Source: Candidatus Pantoea bituminis (GTDB taxonomy: Bacteria > Pseudomonadota > Gammaproteobacteria > Enterobacterales > Enterobacteriaceae). From it: a stretch of DNA of 64,000 nucleotides. This document shows, piece by piece, positions 1-10,033 of the stretch; within the stretch, counting starts at the first letter, position 1; each line of letters starts with the position of its first letter. The stretch lies in contig NZ_JAGTWO010000004.1 of the NCBI RefSeq assembly GCF_018842675.1, forward strand, positions 434,001 to 498,000, read 5' to 3'. Position numbers and translations under genes: made by a program. Below the pieces are notes generated by a model. The model was given only the letters and a program-made list of their open reading frames with translations, made no database searches and had not been told where the DNA came from.

Positions 1-300
1 GTTCACCGTAATGCGCCCGCAGAAGGGTGCCCACTGCCCGCTTTGGTGAGTGAAGTGGCGCATCTTCCAGAGGAAGCACGGCAAATATTTTCCCAGGGAA
101 TGCATTCTGTTCATGAGCGACTGGCGAAGCCGTTGCGGGAAATGGGGCACGATCAGCCCGAAGCATTGGCATCCAGCATGTTAGCGGAAATGGTCGGTGC
201 ACTGGCATTAGCGCGAGCCTGTCCCGATGATCAGCTCGCTGATGAAATGCTGGCGCGCAGTCGTTACGCCTTAATGACCCGTGCTGGGCTGGAGTCTTAA
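1..300 (+). CDS. TetR-family regulator, C-terminal part
   Basis: Open reading frame already open at base 1 and ending at TAA 298-300, so the DNA-binding N-terminus lies outside the window. The visible 99 residues contain the GCPLPAL/SEVA segment followed by helices ([20 protein letters not shown]) typical of the C-terminal ligand-binding domain of TetR-type repressors. The target and ligand cannot be told. Its stop overlaps the mug start codon (TAATG), so the two are probably co-transcribed. An internal TTG at 43 would give only a short fragment and is not a credible start. Confidence 0.7.
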   Translation, partial: VHRNAPAEGCPLPALVSEVAHLPEEARQIFSQGMHSVHERLAKPLREMGHDQPEALASSMLAEMVGALALARACPDDQLADEMLARSRYALMTRAGLES

Positions 301-827
301 TGAGCGAGCACACCATCACCGATATTATTGCGCCTGGCTTAAACGTACTCTTCTGCGGCATTAATCCGGGCTATTCCACCGCGCATAAAGGGTTTCATTT
401 TGCGCATCCGGGTAATCGATTTTGGAAGGTTATCTATCTGGCGGGCTTCACGCAGCAACAGCTCAAGCCTGAGGAAGAGCAGCGCTTACTTGATACAGGA
501 TGTGGCATCACAATGTTAGTTGAGCGCCCGACTGTACAGGCAAGCGAGCTAGCAGTTAATGAGCTACAAGAGGGTGGTGAGCGTTTGATGGCAAAAGTTT
601 TGCAATATCAGCCTGCCGCTTTGGCTATTTTGGGGAAAGATGCGTTTAAGCGCGCGTTTGGAAAAAACAGAGTTGAGTGGGGCGCGCAGCCGATATTTAT
701 GGGAAAAACCCAAGTGTGGGTGCTGCCTAATCCAAGCGGGTTAAATCGTGCGTCACTGGAAGAAATGGTTGAAGCATATCAACAGCTTCATCATGCGTTA
801 GAGGCAAAACGGATGAAGAGTGACTGA
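300..827 (+). CDS. mug: G/U mismatch-specific uracil-DNA glycosylase
   Basis: Mug removes uracil and ethenocytosine opposite guanine in base-excision repair. The 175-residue protein matches the family in length (about 168 in E. coli) and carries the GINPG active-site segment (Asn22), the [10 protein letters not shown] stretch and the C-terminal PNPSGL motif used to intercalate the helix. ATG 300 overlaps the stop of the upstream TetR gene. It converges on rpoD, the same neighbour as in E. coli. The E. coli neighbour tRNA gene ileX is not present in the 130 bp that follow. Confidence 0.96.
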   Translation: MSEHTITDIIAPGLNVLFCGINPGYSTAHKGFHFAHPGNRFWKVIYLAGFTQQQLKPEEEQRLLDTGCGITMLVERPTVQASELAVNELQEGGERLMAKVLQYQPAALAILGKDAFKRAFGKNRVEWGAQPIFMGKTQVWVLPNPSGLNRASLEEMVEAYQQLHHALEAKRMKSD

Positions 828-921
828 GCAAAGCACAACGCGACTGATCATCAGCAATGTATCGGCAGGGAAGGGAGCCGGAGTGAAAAAGCTGAGTAAA
901 AACGGCGGAGAAGGTACGCTG

Positions 922-950
922 AAATAAAAAACCCCGGCGAACCGGGGTTT
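922..950 (-). terminator. rpoD operon terminator
   Basis: A 9-bp stem (aaaccccgg/ccggggttt, positions 929-937 and 942-950) with a four-base loop lies 8 bp past the rpoD stop. On the minus strand it is followed by a T-rich run, so it fits a Rho-independent terminator of the rpsU-dnaG-rpoD operon. Its A-flanked other side could also slow transcription from mug. Confidence 0.85.
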
Positions 951-957
951 AGCTGAC

Positions 958-2799
958 TTAGTCGTCGAGGAAGCTACGCAGCACTTCCGAGCGGCTCGGA
1001 TGGCGCAATTTACGCAATGCTTTGGCTTCAATCTGACGAATACGCTCACGCGTAACGTCGAACTGTTTGCCCACTTCTTCTAAGGTATGGTCAGTGTTCA
1101 TATCAATACCGAAACGCATACGCAGAACTTTGGCTTCACGTGCAGTCAGGCCAGCCAACACATCGTGAGTGGCATTACGCAGGCTTTCTGAGGTAGCAGA
1201 ATCCAGCGGCAGCTCTAACGTGGTGTCCTCGATAAAATCGCCCAAATGTGAATCTTCATCATCACCAATTGGCGTCTCCATTGAGATCGGCTCTTTAGCG
1301 ATTTTCAACACTTTGCGAATTTTATCTTCTGGCATCAGCATGCGTTCAGCCAGTTCTTCTGGCGTCGGCTCGCGGCCCATCTCTTGCAGCATCTGACGCG
1401 AAATACGGTTGAGCTTGTTGATTGTCTCAATCATATGCACCGGAATACGGATGGTACGCGCCTGGTCAGCGATAGAACGGGTAATTGCCTGACGAATCCA
1501 CCATGTGGCGTAAGTAGAGAACTTATAACCACGGCGATATTCGAACTTATCAACCGCTTTCATCAGGCCGATGTTACCTTCCTGAATCAAATCAAGGAAC
1601 TGCAGACCGCGGTTGGTGTATTTTTTGGCGATTGAGATCACCAGACGCAAGTTGGCTTCCACCATTTCTTTCTTCGCGCGACGCGCTTTGGCTTCACCAA
1701 TCGACATGCGACGGTTGATATCTTTCACTTGCTCAATGGTCAGGCCGGTCTCTTCTTCAATCTGAGCCAGTTTTTGCAGGGAACGCATAACGTCATCCTG
1801 CACTTCAAGCAGCTTTTCAGACCACGGCTTGTTCATTGCCAGCGCAGCTTTGAACCAGCTTTCATTGGTTTCGTTGCCGGTGAACAGCGTGATGAAGTTT
1901 TTCTTCGGCATTTTGCACAGTTCAATACACAGCTTCATGATCAAACGTTCCTGAGTACGGACACGTTCCATCATTACGCGCATGCTGTTTACCAGGTAAT
2001 CGAACTGCTTCGGCACCAGGCGGAACTGTTTAAATACGTCAGAGAGATTCTGAATTTCAGCAACGGCATCAGCATGGCTGCGGCCCTTGCTTTTGATAAC
2101 GGTGCGCGTGGTTTCATACTGCGTACGCAGGTCAGAAAACTTCTCACGTGCCAGCTCTGGATCGATTGAGTTATCGTCATCAGCACTGTCGTCATCTTCT
2201 TCGTCATCTTCTTCTTCATCGTTACGATCTGCTTCAGAAAGTTCAGAACCGACATGCGTTGCAGTCGGTGCGATATCTTCTTCAGCATTCGGATCGACGA
2301 AACCGGTAATCAGATCAGACAAGCGTGATTCGCCTGCTTCAACTTTATCGTACTGATCCAGCAGATAAGTAATCGCTTCCGGGTATTCAGCAACAGAGCA
2401 TTGAACCTGGTTGATACCGTCTTCAATACGCTTAGCGATGTCGATTTCGCCTTCACGCGTCAGAAGTTCAACGGTACCCATTTCACGCATATACATGCGA
2501 ACCGGGTCAGTGGTGCGGCCAATTTCAGATTCAACGCTGGATAATACCTGAGCGGCCGCTTCTGCAGCATCTTCATCAGTATCGGAGCTGTTTTCGTTCA
2601 GCATCAGATCGTCAGCATCCGGGGCTTCTTCAACCACCTGAATGCCCATGTCGTTAATCATCTGGATGATGTCTTCGATCTGATCGGAGTCGACGATATC
2701 TTCCGGCAGATGGTCATTGACCTCAGCATAGGTCAGATAGCCTTGCTCCTTACCACGGGTGACAAGAAGCTTGAGCTGTGACTGCGGGTTTTGCTCCAT
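958..2799 (-). CDS. rpoD: RNA polymerase sigma-70 factor
   Basis: Principal sigma factor, 613 residues, the same length as in E. coli. Region 1.1 is at the N-terminus, region 1.2 begins near [11 protein letters not shown] (about residue 96), then a non-conserved insert with a very acidic run (about residues 190-215), region 2 with [13 protein letters not shown] for -10 recognition, and region 4.2 with the helix-turn-helix [18 protein letters not shown] for -35 recognition near the C-terminus. Last gene of the rpsU-dnaG-rpoD macromolecular-synthesis operon. The reading frame is intact, unlike several neighbours. Confidence 0.99.
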   Translation of the reverse strand: MEQNPQSQLKLLVTRGKEQGYLTYAEVNDHLPEDIVDSDQIEDIIQMINDMGIQVVEEAPDADDLMLNENSSDTDEDAAEAAAQVLSSVESEIGRTTDPVRMYMREMGTVELLTREGEIDIAKRIEDGINQVQCSVAEYPEAITYLLDQYDKVEAGESRLSDLITGFVDPNAEEDIAPTATHVGSELSEADRNDEEEDDEEDDDSADDDNSIDPELAREKFSDLRTQYETTRTVIKSKGRSHADAVAEIQNLSDVFKQFRLVPKQFDYLVNSMRVMMERVRTQERLIMKLCIELCKMPKKNFITLFTGNETNESWFKAALAMNKPWSEKLLEVQDDVMRSLQKLAQIEEETGLTIEQVKDINRRMSIGEAKARRAKKEMVEANLRLVISIAKKYTNRGLQFLDLIQEGNIGLMKAVDKFEYRRGYKFSTYATWWIRQAITRSIADQARTIRIPVHMIETINKLNRISRQMLQEMGREPTPEELAERMLMPEDKIRKVLKIAKEPISMETPIGDDEDSHLGDFIEDTTLELPLDSATSESLRNATHDVLAGLTAREAKVLRMRFGIDMNTDHTLEEVGKQFDVTRERIRQIEAKALRKLRHPSRSEVLRSFLDD

Positions 2800-3136
2800 A
2801 AGACGGTATCCACACTTCTGTTAATTAGATTGGTGTCGGTCGGCAGCGAGCCAACAATAGCAGTGAAGGCATTATATTCTTGCCGCTACCCTCGTCGCGG
2901 CGTGGGCTACGCCCATCAGTAATCGGCACTTAAGCCGCAAATCTTGCTGTCCGAGATGGCCTTCATAACCCTTTGCAACGCGGCAAACGGGCGGCAGTAA
3001 TGATTTCTCTGGAACAATGTTAATTAGGCTTGGCTTTTATGCCGACGTCTTCAAATTGACGAGACGCGCCTTTAAAACTGATTAGCCTGCTTTACTGCCA
3101 TTTCTGGCGTCTTCAACTTCAGGCCCAATGAAACTG
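2800..3136 (-). other. dnaG-rpoD intergenic spacer (337 bp)
   Basis: No gene is seen here. The spacer is clearly longer than the roughly 200 bp I recall for E. coli. It contains a perfect short hairpin, TGGGC-tac-GCCCA at 2903-2915, and several GC-rich partial inverted repeats around 2870-3000. In E. coli this spacer carries an mRNA processing site that lets rpoD accumulate separately from dnaG. A similar role is likely, but I cannot point to the exact cleavage site. Confidence 0.4.
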
Positions 3137-4882
3137 TTATTTCTTTGCAAGAGCCTGGCTCAAAGCCCAGAACTCACGGCGTTCTTCAGCGCTTAATCCC
3201 TGTGTACGATCGCGTGCGATGAGCGCTTCAAGCCGCTGTTCAAGCGCGGAGTCGTAAACACTGGCCAGCGAGTCCTGAAACACCTCTTCAGCTTCCTCAT
3301 CCACTATCATGTGGTTCCAGATTGCCAGGGTTTCAAGAGTCTGACTAAAATTTGTTCCGCGATATAACTCTAGTAGCTGGCCAGTGGTCAAGCCAGGATT
3401 CTCGTTACAACGGTTGATTAAGTCGACAAACAGCGGCAAACCGGCCATTTTCGATTCAGCAAGCCCGTCAAGCGACGGCACCATCGTGGCCAGTTGCGGA
3501 TTCTGTATCAATAAGGCAACCAACACGCGCATGGTCGTTCGCTTAAGCGGCGGCGCAATCGGCGCCGCTCCGCTTGTAGCCAGCTTGGGCATCAACTTTT
3601 CAAGCTGATTGTCATCCAAAATGCCGAGCTTATTTCCCAGTTCCTGACGCATATAAATACGCAAGGTTTCACCTGGGATTTGTGAAATCAAAGGTAGTGC
3701 TAACGTGCTCAAGCGCGTTTTGCCATCACGTGAACTGAGATCGACCTGCGGCAGCAAAGAATCAAATAAGAAAGAGGAGAGCGGTATTGCCTGCTCCATA
3801 CGCGCTTCGAACGCCTCTTTCCCTTCTTTGCGTATCAGCGTGTCTGGATCTTCGCCATCCGGCAAAAACATAAAGCGTAGCTGACGACCATCATTCATGT
3901 AAGGTAATGCGGTCTCGAGGGCACGCCATGCGGCTTCGCGACCCGCGCGATCGCCGTCATAACAACAGATGACATTATCAGTGCTGCGAAACAGCAATTG
4001 AATATGTTCGGCTGTGGTTGACGTACCGAGCGACGCTACAGCGTAATCAACGCCAAACTGCGCAAGCGCGACCACATCCATGTAACCTTCAACCACTAAA
4101 AGTCGTTTTGGTTCAGGATGATTTTTTAGTGCTTCATACAGGCCATAAAGCTGGCGGCCTTTATGAAAAATGGGTGTTTCTGGCGAATTTAAATATTTGG
4201 GCGTGTCGTTACCCAATACGCGTCCACCAAAACCAATGACACGGCCTCGCTTGTCGCGAATTGGAAACATGACGCGCTCGCGAAAGCGGTCATAGGTGCG
4301 GCCCTTATCATTGGTCACTAACATGCCGGCTTCCATTAATGATTCACGATCGTCCGGCTGCTTACCAAAACGTTTGAGAACATTGTCCCAACCGGCGGGA
4401 GCATAACCAATCGCGAAATGATTAATGATGTCGGCGCTCAGGCCGCGGCGGTCAAGATAGTCGCGTGCGGGCTGGGCATTGGATTGCTGCAGGCCTTGCT
4501 GATAGAAACCATTCAGATTATCCATCAACTGATAAAGGCTTTGTCGCTGATGACGTTCCATCGGCGTTGGCCCGCTGCCTGCTTCATAAGGCACTTCTAA
4601 ACCGTGGGAAGTGGCTAACTCTTCAATACTTTCAACGAACTCAAGACGATCATAGTTCATTAAAAAATCGATAGCGTTGCCGTGGGCACCACAGCCAAAA
4701 CAGTGATAAAACTGTTTCTCACCGTTTACGGTAAAAGAGGGCGTTTTCTCGTTATGGAAAGGACAGCATGCGTGGAAATTCTTACCCTGCTTTTTCAGCT
4801 TAACGCGGGCATCGATAAGATCCACGATGTCCGTGCGGGCAAGCAAATCATTAATAAATACGCGTGGAATTCGTCCAGCCAT
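3137..4882 (-). CDS. dnaG: DNA primase
   Basis: Synthesises RNA primers for replication with DnaB. It has 581 residues when started at ATG 4882, where the protein begins MAGRIPRVF exactly as in E. coli. A TTG three codons upstream overlaps the TTTGGGG ribosome-binding region and is rejected. The CHC2 zinc-binding domain is visible at about residues 37-65 (CCPFH ... CFGCG), followed by the TOPRIM core with VVEGYMD and CYDGDRAG. The C-terminal region would bind DnaB. Middle gene of the operon, downstream of rpsU behind an attenuating hairpin. Confidence 0.98.
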   Translation of the reverse strand: MAGRIPRVFINDLLARTDIVDLIDARVKLKKQGKNFHACCPFHNEKTPSFTVNGEKQFYHCFGCGAHGNAIDFLMNYDRLEFVESIEELATSHGLEVPYEAGSGPTPMERHQRQSLYQLMDNLNGFYQQGLQQSNAQPARDYLDRRGLSADIINHFAIGYAPAGWDNVLKRFGKQPDDRESLMEAGMLVTNDKGRTYDRFRERVMFPIRDKRGRVIGFGGRVLGNDTPKYLNSPETPIFHKGRQLYGLYEALKNHPEPKRLLVVEGYMDVVALAQFGVDYAVASLGTSTTAEHIQLLFRSTDNVICCYDGDRAGREAAWRALETALPYMNDGRQLRFMFLPDGEDPDTLIRKEGKEAFEARMEQAIPLSSFLFDSLLPQVDLSSRDGKTRLSTLALPLISQIPGETLRIYMRQELGNKLGILDDNQLEKLMPKLATSGAAPIAPPLKRTTMRVLVALLIQNPQLATMVPSLDGLAESKMAGLPLFVDLINRCNENPGLTTGQLLELYRGTNFSQTLETLAIWNHMIVDEEAEEVFQDSLASVYDSALEQRLEALIARDRTQGLSAEERREFWALSQALAKK

Positions 4883-4916
4883 ACGCCCCAAATTTTTAGC
4901 TCATAAACGGCAACAA

Positions 4917-4943
4917 GCCGCGCTTCCTTTCGGAAAGCACGGC
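4917..4943 (-). terminator. rpsU-dnaG internal attenuator (T1-like)
   Basis: The inverted repeat gccgcgcttcc ... ggaaagcacggc lies between rpsU and dnaG. On the minus strand it forms a stem with a short loop and some T-richness after it. The position and sequence resemble the partial terminator T1 of the E. coli operon, which keeps dnaG expression below rpsU. A second small hairpin (ggagg/cctcc) lies just after the rpsU stop near 4978-4992. Confidence 0.65.
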
Positions 4944-5000
4944 CTTTTACTTGACTCTGTCTGCGTATATTACGCAATGGAGGCGAACCTCCAGAAGAAC

Positions 5001-5273
<273 letters not shown>

Positions 5274-5288
5274 TCAAAATGGTGCAGC

Positions 5289-5318
5289 ATTTTACTCCAA
5301 CTCAAGTTGGTTTGTAAA
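5289..5318 (-). promoter_or_regulatory. Candidate rpsU operon promoter with spacer palindrome
   Basis: On the minus strand a -35 TTTACA (5313-5318) and a -10 TAAAAT (5289-5294) are separated by 18 bp, each one base off the sigma-70 consensus. The spacer holds the inverted repeat ccaact-ca-agttgg (5297-5310), which could be an operator. It lies 73 bp upstream of rpsU. The assignment is by consensus match only. Confidence 0.5.
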
Positions 5319-5494
5319 GCGCCATGTATAATTTGAAACCAACAGGAGCGATTACCTGTGCGGCTGCCGGTTTTTTCAGGGGCGGAAGTATAGCGCACTC
5401 TTTAGGCGGCAGAAAATCACTTTTTGCAGGGTTTGGCACCTCTGTCTGCACATTTGCTGTGCTAAACTGCGCGCCGCAAGAAAGAGGTGATGCA

Positions 5495-6507
5495 ATGCGA
5501 ATTTTGGGTATTGAAACGTCATGCGATGAAACCGGCATCGCAATCTACGATGATCAGGCCGGTCTGCTGGCTAATCAACTTTATAGTCAGGTAAAACTGC
5601 ACGCCGATTACGGCGGCGTCGTGCCTGAACTGGCGTCACGCGATCACGTGCGCAAAACCATTCCACTGATTCAGGCCGCGTTGAAACAGGCAAATTTACA
5701 GCCGCAGCAGATTGATGCAGTAGCGTATACGGCGGGTCCAGGTTTGGTCGGCGCGCTGCTTGTAGGGGCAACCATTGGCCGTGCGTTGGCCTTTGCCTGG
5801 AAAGTGCCGGCTGTACCTGTTCACCATATGGAAGGACATTTGCTGGCGCCGATGTTAGAGGACAATCCTCCCTCCTTTCCGTTTGTCGCGTTATTGGTTT
5901 CTGGTGGGCATACACAACTGATCAGCGTAACCGGCATCGGTGAGTATGAACTGTTGGGTGAATCGATTGATGATGCTGCCGGTGAAGCGTTTGATAAAAC
6001 CGCTAAGCTGTTAGGACTCGATTATCCGGGCGGACCAATGCTGTCAAAAATGGCGCAACAAGGTACGGCAGGCCGCTTTAAATTTCCCCGTCCGATGACC
6101 GATCGTCCGGGGCTGGATTTTAGTTTCTCTGGCTTGAAAACCTTTGCCGCGAACACGATTCGCGGTAACGATGACGATGATCAAACGCGAGCCGATATCG
6201 CACGCGCGTTTGAAGATGCGGTAGTGGATACGCTCTCGATCAAGTGCAAGCGCGCGTTAGATCAAACCGGCTTTAAGCGTTTGGTCATTGCAGGTGGCGT
6301 CAGTGCGAACAGCACGTTGCGTGAGCAGATGGCTAAAATGATGCAGGCGCGCGGTGGAGAAGTTTTTACGCTCGTCCTGAATTCTGCACCGACAACGGCG
6401 CAATGATTGCCTACGCGGGCATGGTGCGCTTAAAAGGCGGAACCCGCGGTGGGCTAGGCGTAAGTGTTCGTCCTCGCTGGCCGCTAGCGGAATTACCCGC
6501 CATTTGA
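5495..6507 (+). CDS. tsaD: tRNA threonylcarbamoyltransferase TsaD (frameshifted in this sequence)
   Basis: Transfers the threonylcarbamoyl group to A37 of ANN-decoding tRNAs, with TsaB and TsaE. It starts at ATG 5495 ([13 protein letters not shown]) behind an AGAGGTG ribosome site. The ATP/metal motif HHMEGH is at residues 110-115 and GGVSAN is present. As written the frame ends at 6406 after an out-of-frame tail. The T-tract at 6363-6367 has five T, and one more restores [17 protein letters not shown] and a total of exactly 337 residues ending LAELPAI at 6507. The truncated frame would lose the conserved Asp of the TDNGAM motif. The gene is essential in E. coli, so a sequencing deletion is far more likely than a pseudogene. 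Confidence 0.93.
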
Positions 6508-6510
6508 CGT

Positions 6511-6537
6511 AAAAAAAGCCGGCTAGCCGGCTTTTTT
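6511..6537. terminator. Bidirectional terminator between tsaD and plsY
   Basis: The perfect palindrome gccggctagccggc is flanked by A7 on the left and T6 on the right, so it works as a Rho-independent terminator on both strands for these convergent genes. It overlaps the last two bases of the plsY stop codon. Confidence 0.9.
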
Positions 6538-7141
6538 ATTCTTCGCGCTTTTTCTTACGCTTCCAGATTTTTGTTTCTTGTCCGCGCCACAGGCGCTGGA
6601 TGTTGTCGTGATGGCGCAACAGAATAAGACAAGAAAGCATCGAAACCGGGAACGTAAACTGCGGTTTAAACCACCATACGTAAAATGGCGCAATCAGTGC
6701 ACTGATGATCGCACCCAACGATGAGTAGCCGCTTAATAACACGGTCAGCAACCAGGTTCCCGTCATCAATCCCGTCAGATCCCAGCCAATCGGCGCAATC
6801 GCGCCTAATGCTGTTGCTACGCCTTTACCGCCGCGAAAACGGAAAAACACCGGATAGATGTGACCCAGACAAGCAGCAATTGCTGTTAAGCCAAGATAGA
6901 GCGGCGATACGTGCAACACATAAGCGAGCCAGACGGGCACCATGCCTTTCAATACGTCGAAAATCAGAACGCAGATCGCTGCCGCTTTGCCGCCCACGCG
7001 TAACACATTAGTCGCACCAGGGTTTCCTGAGCCGTGAGCGCGAGGATCGGGCAGGCCAGCGAGTTTGCAAACCAGGATCGCACTGGAAATCGAACCGCAA
7101 AGATACGCGAAAATAATCATACCAAGCGCGATAGCACTCAT
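6536..7141 (-). CDS. plsY: Glycerol-3-phosphate acyltransferase (acyl-phosphate type)
   Basis: An inner-membrane enzyme making lysophosphatidate from acyl-phosphate and glycerol-3-phosphate, the step before PlsC (which is also in this window, near 40.2 kb). It has 201 residues and five hydrophobic segments. The three family motifs are visible: GSGNPGATN (about residues 37-45), [12 protein letters not shown] (about 99-110) and [10 protein letters not shown] near the C-terminus. The tail is strongly basic ([11 protein letters not shown]). Divergent from folB, as in E. coli. Confidence 0.96.
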   Translation of the reverse strand: MSAIALGMIIFAYLCGSISSAILVCKLAGLPDPRAHGSGNPGATNVLRVGGKAAAICVLIFDVLKGMVPVWLAYVLHVSPLYLGLTAIAACLGHIYPVFFRFRGGKGVATALGAIAPIGWDLTGLMTGTWLLTVLLSGYSSLGAIISALIAPFYVWWFKPQFTFPVSMLSCLILLRHHDNIQRLWRGQETKIWKRKKKREE

Positions 7142-7249
7142 AACACAGTACCGTTTCCTTTAGGGTCGTTTTGTTCTCTTTAACCATGGATAATACGCAT
7201 AATCCGCCGGAAGTGGTATCCGGCTTAGCCAAAAACAGAGACTGACATC

Positions 7250-7608
7250 ATGGATATCGTATTTATAGAACAACTCACGGTGTTCACCACCATTGGCGTT
7301 TACGACTGGGAGCAAGGTATTCAACAGAAGCTGGTGCTCGATGTCGAAATGGCTTGGGATAACCGTTTAGCCGCGAGCAGCGACGATGTGAAGGATTGCC
7401 TGAGCTACGCTGACGTCTCCGAAGCCATCCTGGCCCACTTAAACGGCAGCCGTTTTGCGCTTGTTGAGCGCGTAGCTGAAGAAATCGCGGATCTGTTGAT
7501 GAACCGTTTCAATTCGCCGGGAGTACGCATAAAGGTAGCAAAACCGGGGCTGTAGCCCAGGCAGCGCAGGTTGGCGTTCGAATTGAGCGCGGGACTATTC
7601 CTAAATAA
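7250..7608 (+). CDS. folB: Dihydroneopterin aldolase FolB (frameshifted in this sequence)
   Basis: Cleaves dihydroneopterin in folate biosynthesis. It begins MDIVFIEQLTVFTTIGVYDWE at ATG 7250, and DCLSYADV and ALVERVAEE are conserved. The written frame stops at 7555 right after VAKPGL. The G-tract at 7546-7549 has four G, and adding one gives VAKPGAVAQAAQVGVRIERG and a stop at 7608, for 119 residues, the family size. The truncated form keeps the catalytic IKVAKPG region but lacks the last strand. Read as a sequencing deletion. Confidence 0.92.
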
Positions 7609-7801
7609 ACTCGATGTGATTGCCATCACAATGAAACCAAACCAAATTACTGTTTGTCATAGCAAGTGCCGTTTCGTTGCTTAACGCGAATTAGCCCAAA
7701 AACGTAAGGTTTTATTCAGGCGAATGCAGGCAGAATTTCAGGCGATAGCCCTCGCGCTACCGCCTTTTTAATGGTTTTAACACGGATAGAGGGAAAATTT
7801 G

Positions 7802-8620
7802 ATGGCAGATATTCATCAGCTTTGGGTAGCTGCAATCCTGGGCATTGTCGAAGGGTTAACCGAGTTTTTACCGGTCTCTTCAACAGGGCACATGATTATA
7901 GTTGGCCACCTGCTGGGCTTTGAAGGGCAAAAGGCTGAAACGTTTGAAGTTGTGATTCAGCTGGGTTCGATTCTGGCGGTAGTGGTGATGTTCTGGCGCC
8001 GCCTGTTTGGTTTAATTGGTATTCGCTTCGGTGAAGTGAAACATGAGGGCATCGGCAGCGGACATTTAACGCTGATCCACATTCTGCTGGGCATGGTGCC
8101 AGCCGTGGTGGTTGGGCTGGCATTTCATGATCAAATCAAAACGCTGTTTAACCCGATAAACGTGATGTATGCGTTAGTGGTAGGGGGCGTGCTGTTGCTG
8201 GCGGCGGAGTTTTTCAAACCTAAGCAGCCTAAAGCGGTTGGTATTGACGATATCACTTATCGTCAGGCGTTTATGATCGGTTGCTTCCAGTGTCTGGCGC
8301 TGTGGCCGGGTTTCTCGCGTTCAGGTGCGACTATTTCTGGCGGCATGCTCATGGGCGTGAGCCGCTATGCGGCATCAGAATTTTCATTCATCCTAGCGGT
8401 GCCGATGATGATTGGCGCAACGGGATTAGACCTCTACAAGAGCATCGGTTTCCTGACCATGGAAGATTTCCCGATGTTTGCGGTGGGTTTCATTACTGCG
8501 TTTGTCGTCGCGATGATCGCCATCAAAGTCTTCCTTGAGCTCATCAAGCGAATCTCTTTCGTTTCGTTTGCTATCTACCGCTTCATCCTTGCAGCGGTGG
8601 TTTACACCATCTTTATGTAA
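7802..8620 (+). CDS. uppP: Undecaprenyl-diphosphatase
   Basis: A multi-pass membrane phosphatase (BacA) that recycles undecaprenyl pyrophosphate in wall synthesis and gives some bacitracin resistance. It has 272 residues from ATG 7802 (MADIHQLW), with GAGGG-like ribosome site about 10 bp upstream. The TTG one codon earlier is rejected. Active-site motifs [14 protein letters not shown] (near residue 18) and [11 protein letters not shown] (near 165) are intact. The preceding 190 bp after folB hold no gene. Confidence 0.97.
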   Translation: MADIHQLWVAAILGIVEGLTEFLPVSSTGHMIIVGHLLGFEGQKAETFEVVIQLGSILAVVVMFWRRLFGLIGIRFGEVKHEGIGSGHLTLIHILLGMVPAVVVGLAFHDQIKTLFNPINVMYALVVGGVLLLAAEFFKPKQPKAVGIDDITYRQAFMIGCFQCLALWPGFSRSGATISGGMLMGVSRYAASEFSFILAVPMMIGATGLDLYKSIGFLTMEDFPMFAVGFITAFVVAMIAIKVFLELIKRISFVSFAIYRFILAAVVYTIFM

Positions 8621-8625
8621 ACCGT

Positions 8626-8652
8626 TTCGCGGCCAGTCATGCTGGCCGCGAA
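8626..8652. terminator. Hairpin between convergent uppP and cca
   Basis: A perfect 11-bp stem, ttcgcggccag (8626-8636) with ctggccgcgaa (8642-8652), and loop tcatg. It overlaps the cca stop codon at 8637-8639. There is no long T-run on either side, so it may be a weak terminator or an mRNA 3'-end stabiliser. Confidence 0.5.
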
Positions 8653-9869
8653 GTCGTAATACCCTCAGCGACGGCAGCAATACGTCGTCGCGTGAGCTCC
8701 TCCCGCACTTCAATTCCTTTAAATCCAGCCTCAACCACTGCCTTGGTGGGCACAGCTTGTGCCACTGCAAAAGCGCGGCGTAAATAGTCGCCTTGCGGAT
8801 AAGGCATGCTTTCTAAACCTGCACGTCCACGCGCATCCGCTTCACTGGTCAGCGCCATCTGTTCAACACGTTGGGGTTTACGCCAGGCATCAATGCGATC
8901 AAACAACGCCACTAACGACTCTGCAGATTGGCGCTCAATAGTATGCACCACGTCATGAAACTCAGTGACGACCAAGGCTAAATCTCGAATGGCGTTTGGT
9001 ACGCGCAGGCGCTGACACAATGCTTCAACCAAGGGAACTCCTGCCGGGCCATGTCCATGATGGCTTGGCCACTTTTCGGGCGGCGTCAGGGCCTTGCCAA
9101 TATCATGAAACAGCGTGGCAAAACGCACGTCCAATGAATCAGATAAAGCCGCTGCCATAGCCAGTGTCATCAAGGTGTGAACGCCAGTATCAATTTCTGG
9201 ATGCCATTTTGCCGGAGCCGGAATACCAAAAAGATTATCGATTTCCGGGAACAACACCTTGAGTGCACCGCAATCACGTAAGACCTGAAAGTAAACCTGA
9301 GGATTACGCGTCGTCAGGGCTTTCTCAGTCTCTTTCCAGACACGTTCAGCGGTGAGATCAGCAAGTTCTCCGCTTTCCACCATCGCCCGCATTAGCGCTT
9401 GGGTTTCATCGGCAATGCGGAAATTAAGGTGTGCGAAGCGGGCTGCGAATCGCGCAACACGCAACACGCGCAGCGGGTCTTCATTAAAAGCCATGGAAAC
9501 GTGGCGCAGCAGGCGCTCAGCAATGTCGCGTTGGCCATGATAGGGATCGAACAGGCGACCTTCTTCGTCGCGGGCAATGGCGTTAATGGTCAGATCGCGA
9601 CGCTGCAGATCTTGCTCCAGCGTTACATCTGGTGCCGACCACGTTACAAACCCGGTATAGCCTGTGCCGTTTTTGCGCTCGGTACGTGCTAACGCATACT
9701 CTTCCCGGCTTTTAGGATGGAGGAAAACCGGGAAGTCGCGCCCAACTTGTTGATAGCCTTTCTCAAGCATGGCTTCTGGCGTGGCACCAACAACGACCCA
9801 ATCTTTGTCTTTAACCGGCAGATTCAAGAGCGCATCACGTACTGCGCCACCTACAAGAAACGTCTTCAC
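8637..9869 (-). CDS. cca: CCA tRNA nucleotidyltransferase / repair enzyme
   Basis: Adds and repairs the CCA end of tRNAs. It has 410 residues, about the E. coli length. The class II nucleotidyltransferase motif [11 protein letters not shown] (residues 5-15) is at the N-terminus, with [13 protein letters not shown] segment [11 protein letters not shown] and the neck motif [16 protein letters not shown] (about 140-155). A C-terminal HD phosphohydrolase domain ([12 protein letters not shown], then HHGHGPAG) supplies the phosphatase and phosphodiesterase activities of the enterobacterial enzyme. Convergent with uppP. Confidence 0.97.
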   Translation of the reverse strand: MKTFLVGGAVRDALLNLPVKDKDWVVVGATPEAMLEKGYQQVGRDFPVFLHPKSREEYALARTERKNGTGYTGFVTWSAPDVTLEQDLQRRDLTINAIARDEEGRLFDPYHGQRDIAERLLRHVSMAFNEDPLRVLRVARFAARFAHLNFRIADETQALMRAMVESGELADLTAERVWKETEKALTTRNPQVYFQVLRDCGALKVLFPEIDNLFGIPAPAKWHPEIDTGVHTLMTLAMAAALSDSLDVRFATLFHDIGKALTPPEKWPSHHGHGPAGVPLVEALCQRLRVPNAIRDLALVVTEFHDVVHTIERQSAESLVALFDRIDAWRKPQRVEQMALTSEADARGRAGLESMPYPQGDYLRRAFAVAQAVPTKAVVEAGFKGIEVREELTRRRIAAVAEGITTSRPA

Positions 9870-10033
9870 TCAACAACTCCAGAGATAAATAAGTGACTTA
9901 CGCACCTGCGGCTTCCTGCTCCTGAATTCAGGTGTGCATGTTGTTTTATTGTTGCACACATTTGCCAGATTGCAGGCATGCGAAAAAGGGCATCTGGCGA
10001 TCCCCTCTTATAAACAAACAGATACGCGTTAGT

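Noticed and set aside
828..921. Search for a tRNA gene next to mug/rpoD, as in E. coli (ileX)
   Set aside because: The short spacer shows no T-loop sequence, no CCA end and no cloverleaf.
2087..2356. Open frame with a long serine run on the plus strand inside rpoD
   Set aside because: It is the antisense reading of the acidic repeat (GAT/GAA codons) of sigma-70, with no ribosome site or family similarity.
5324..5494. N-terminal extension of tsaD
   Set aside because: The family begins at [10 protein letters not shown]. The extension overlaps the divergent promoter region and lacks similarity.
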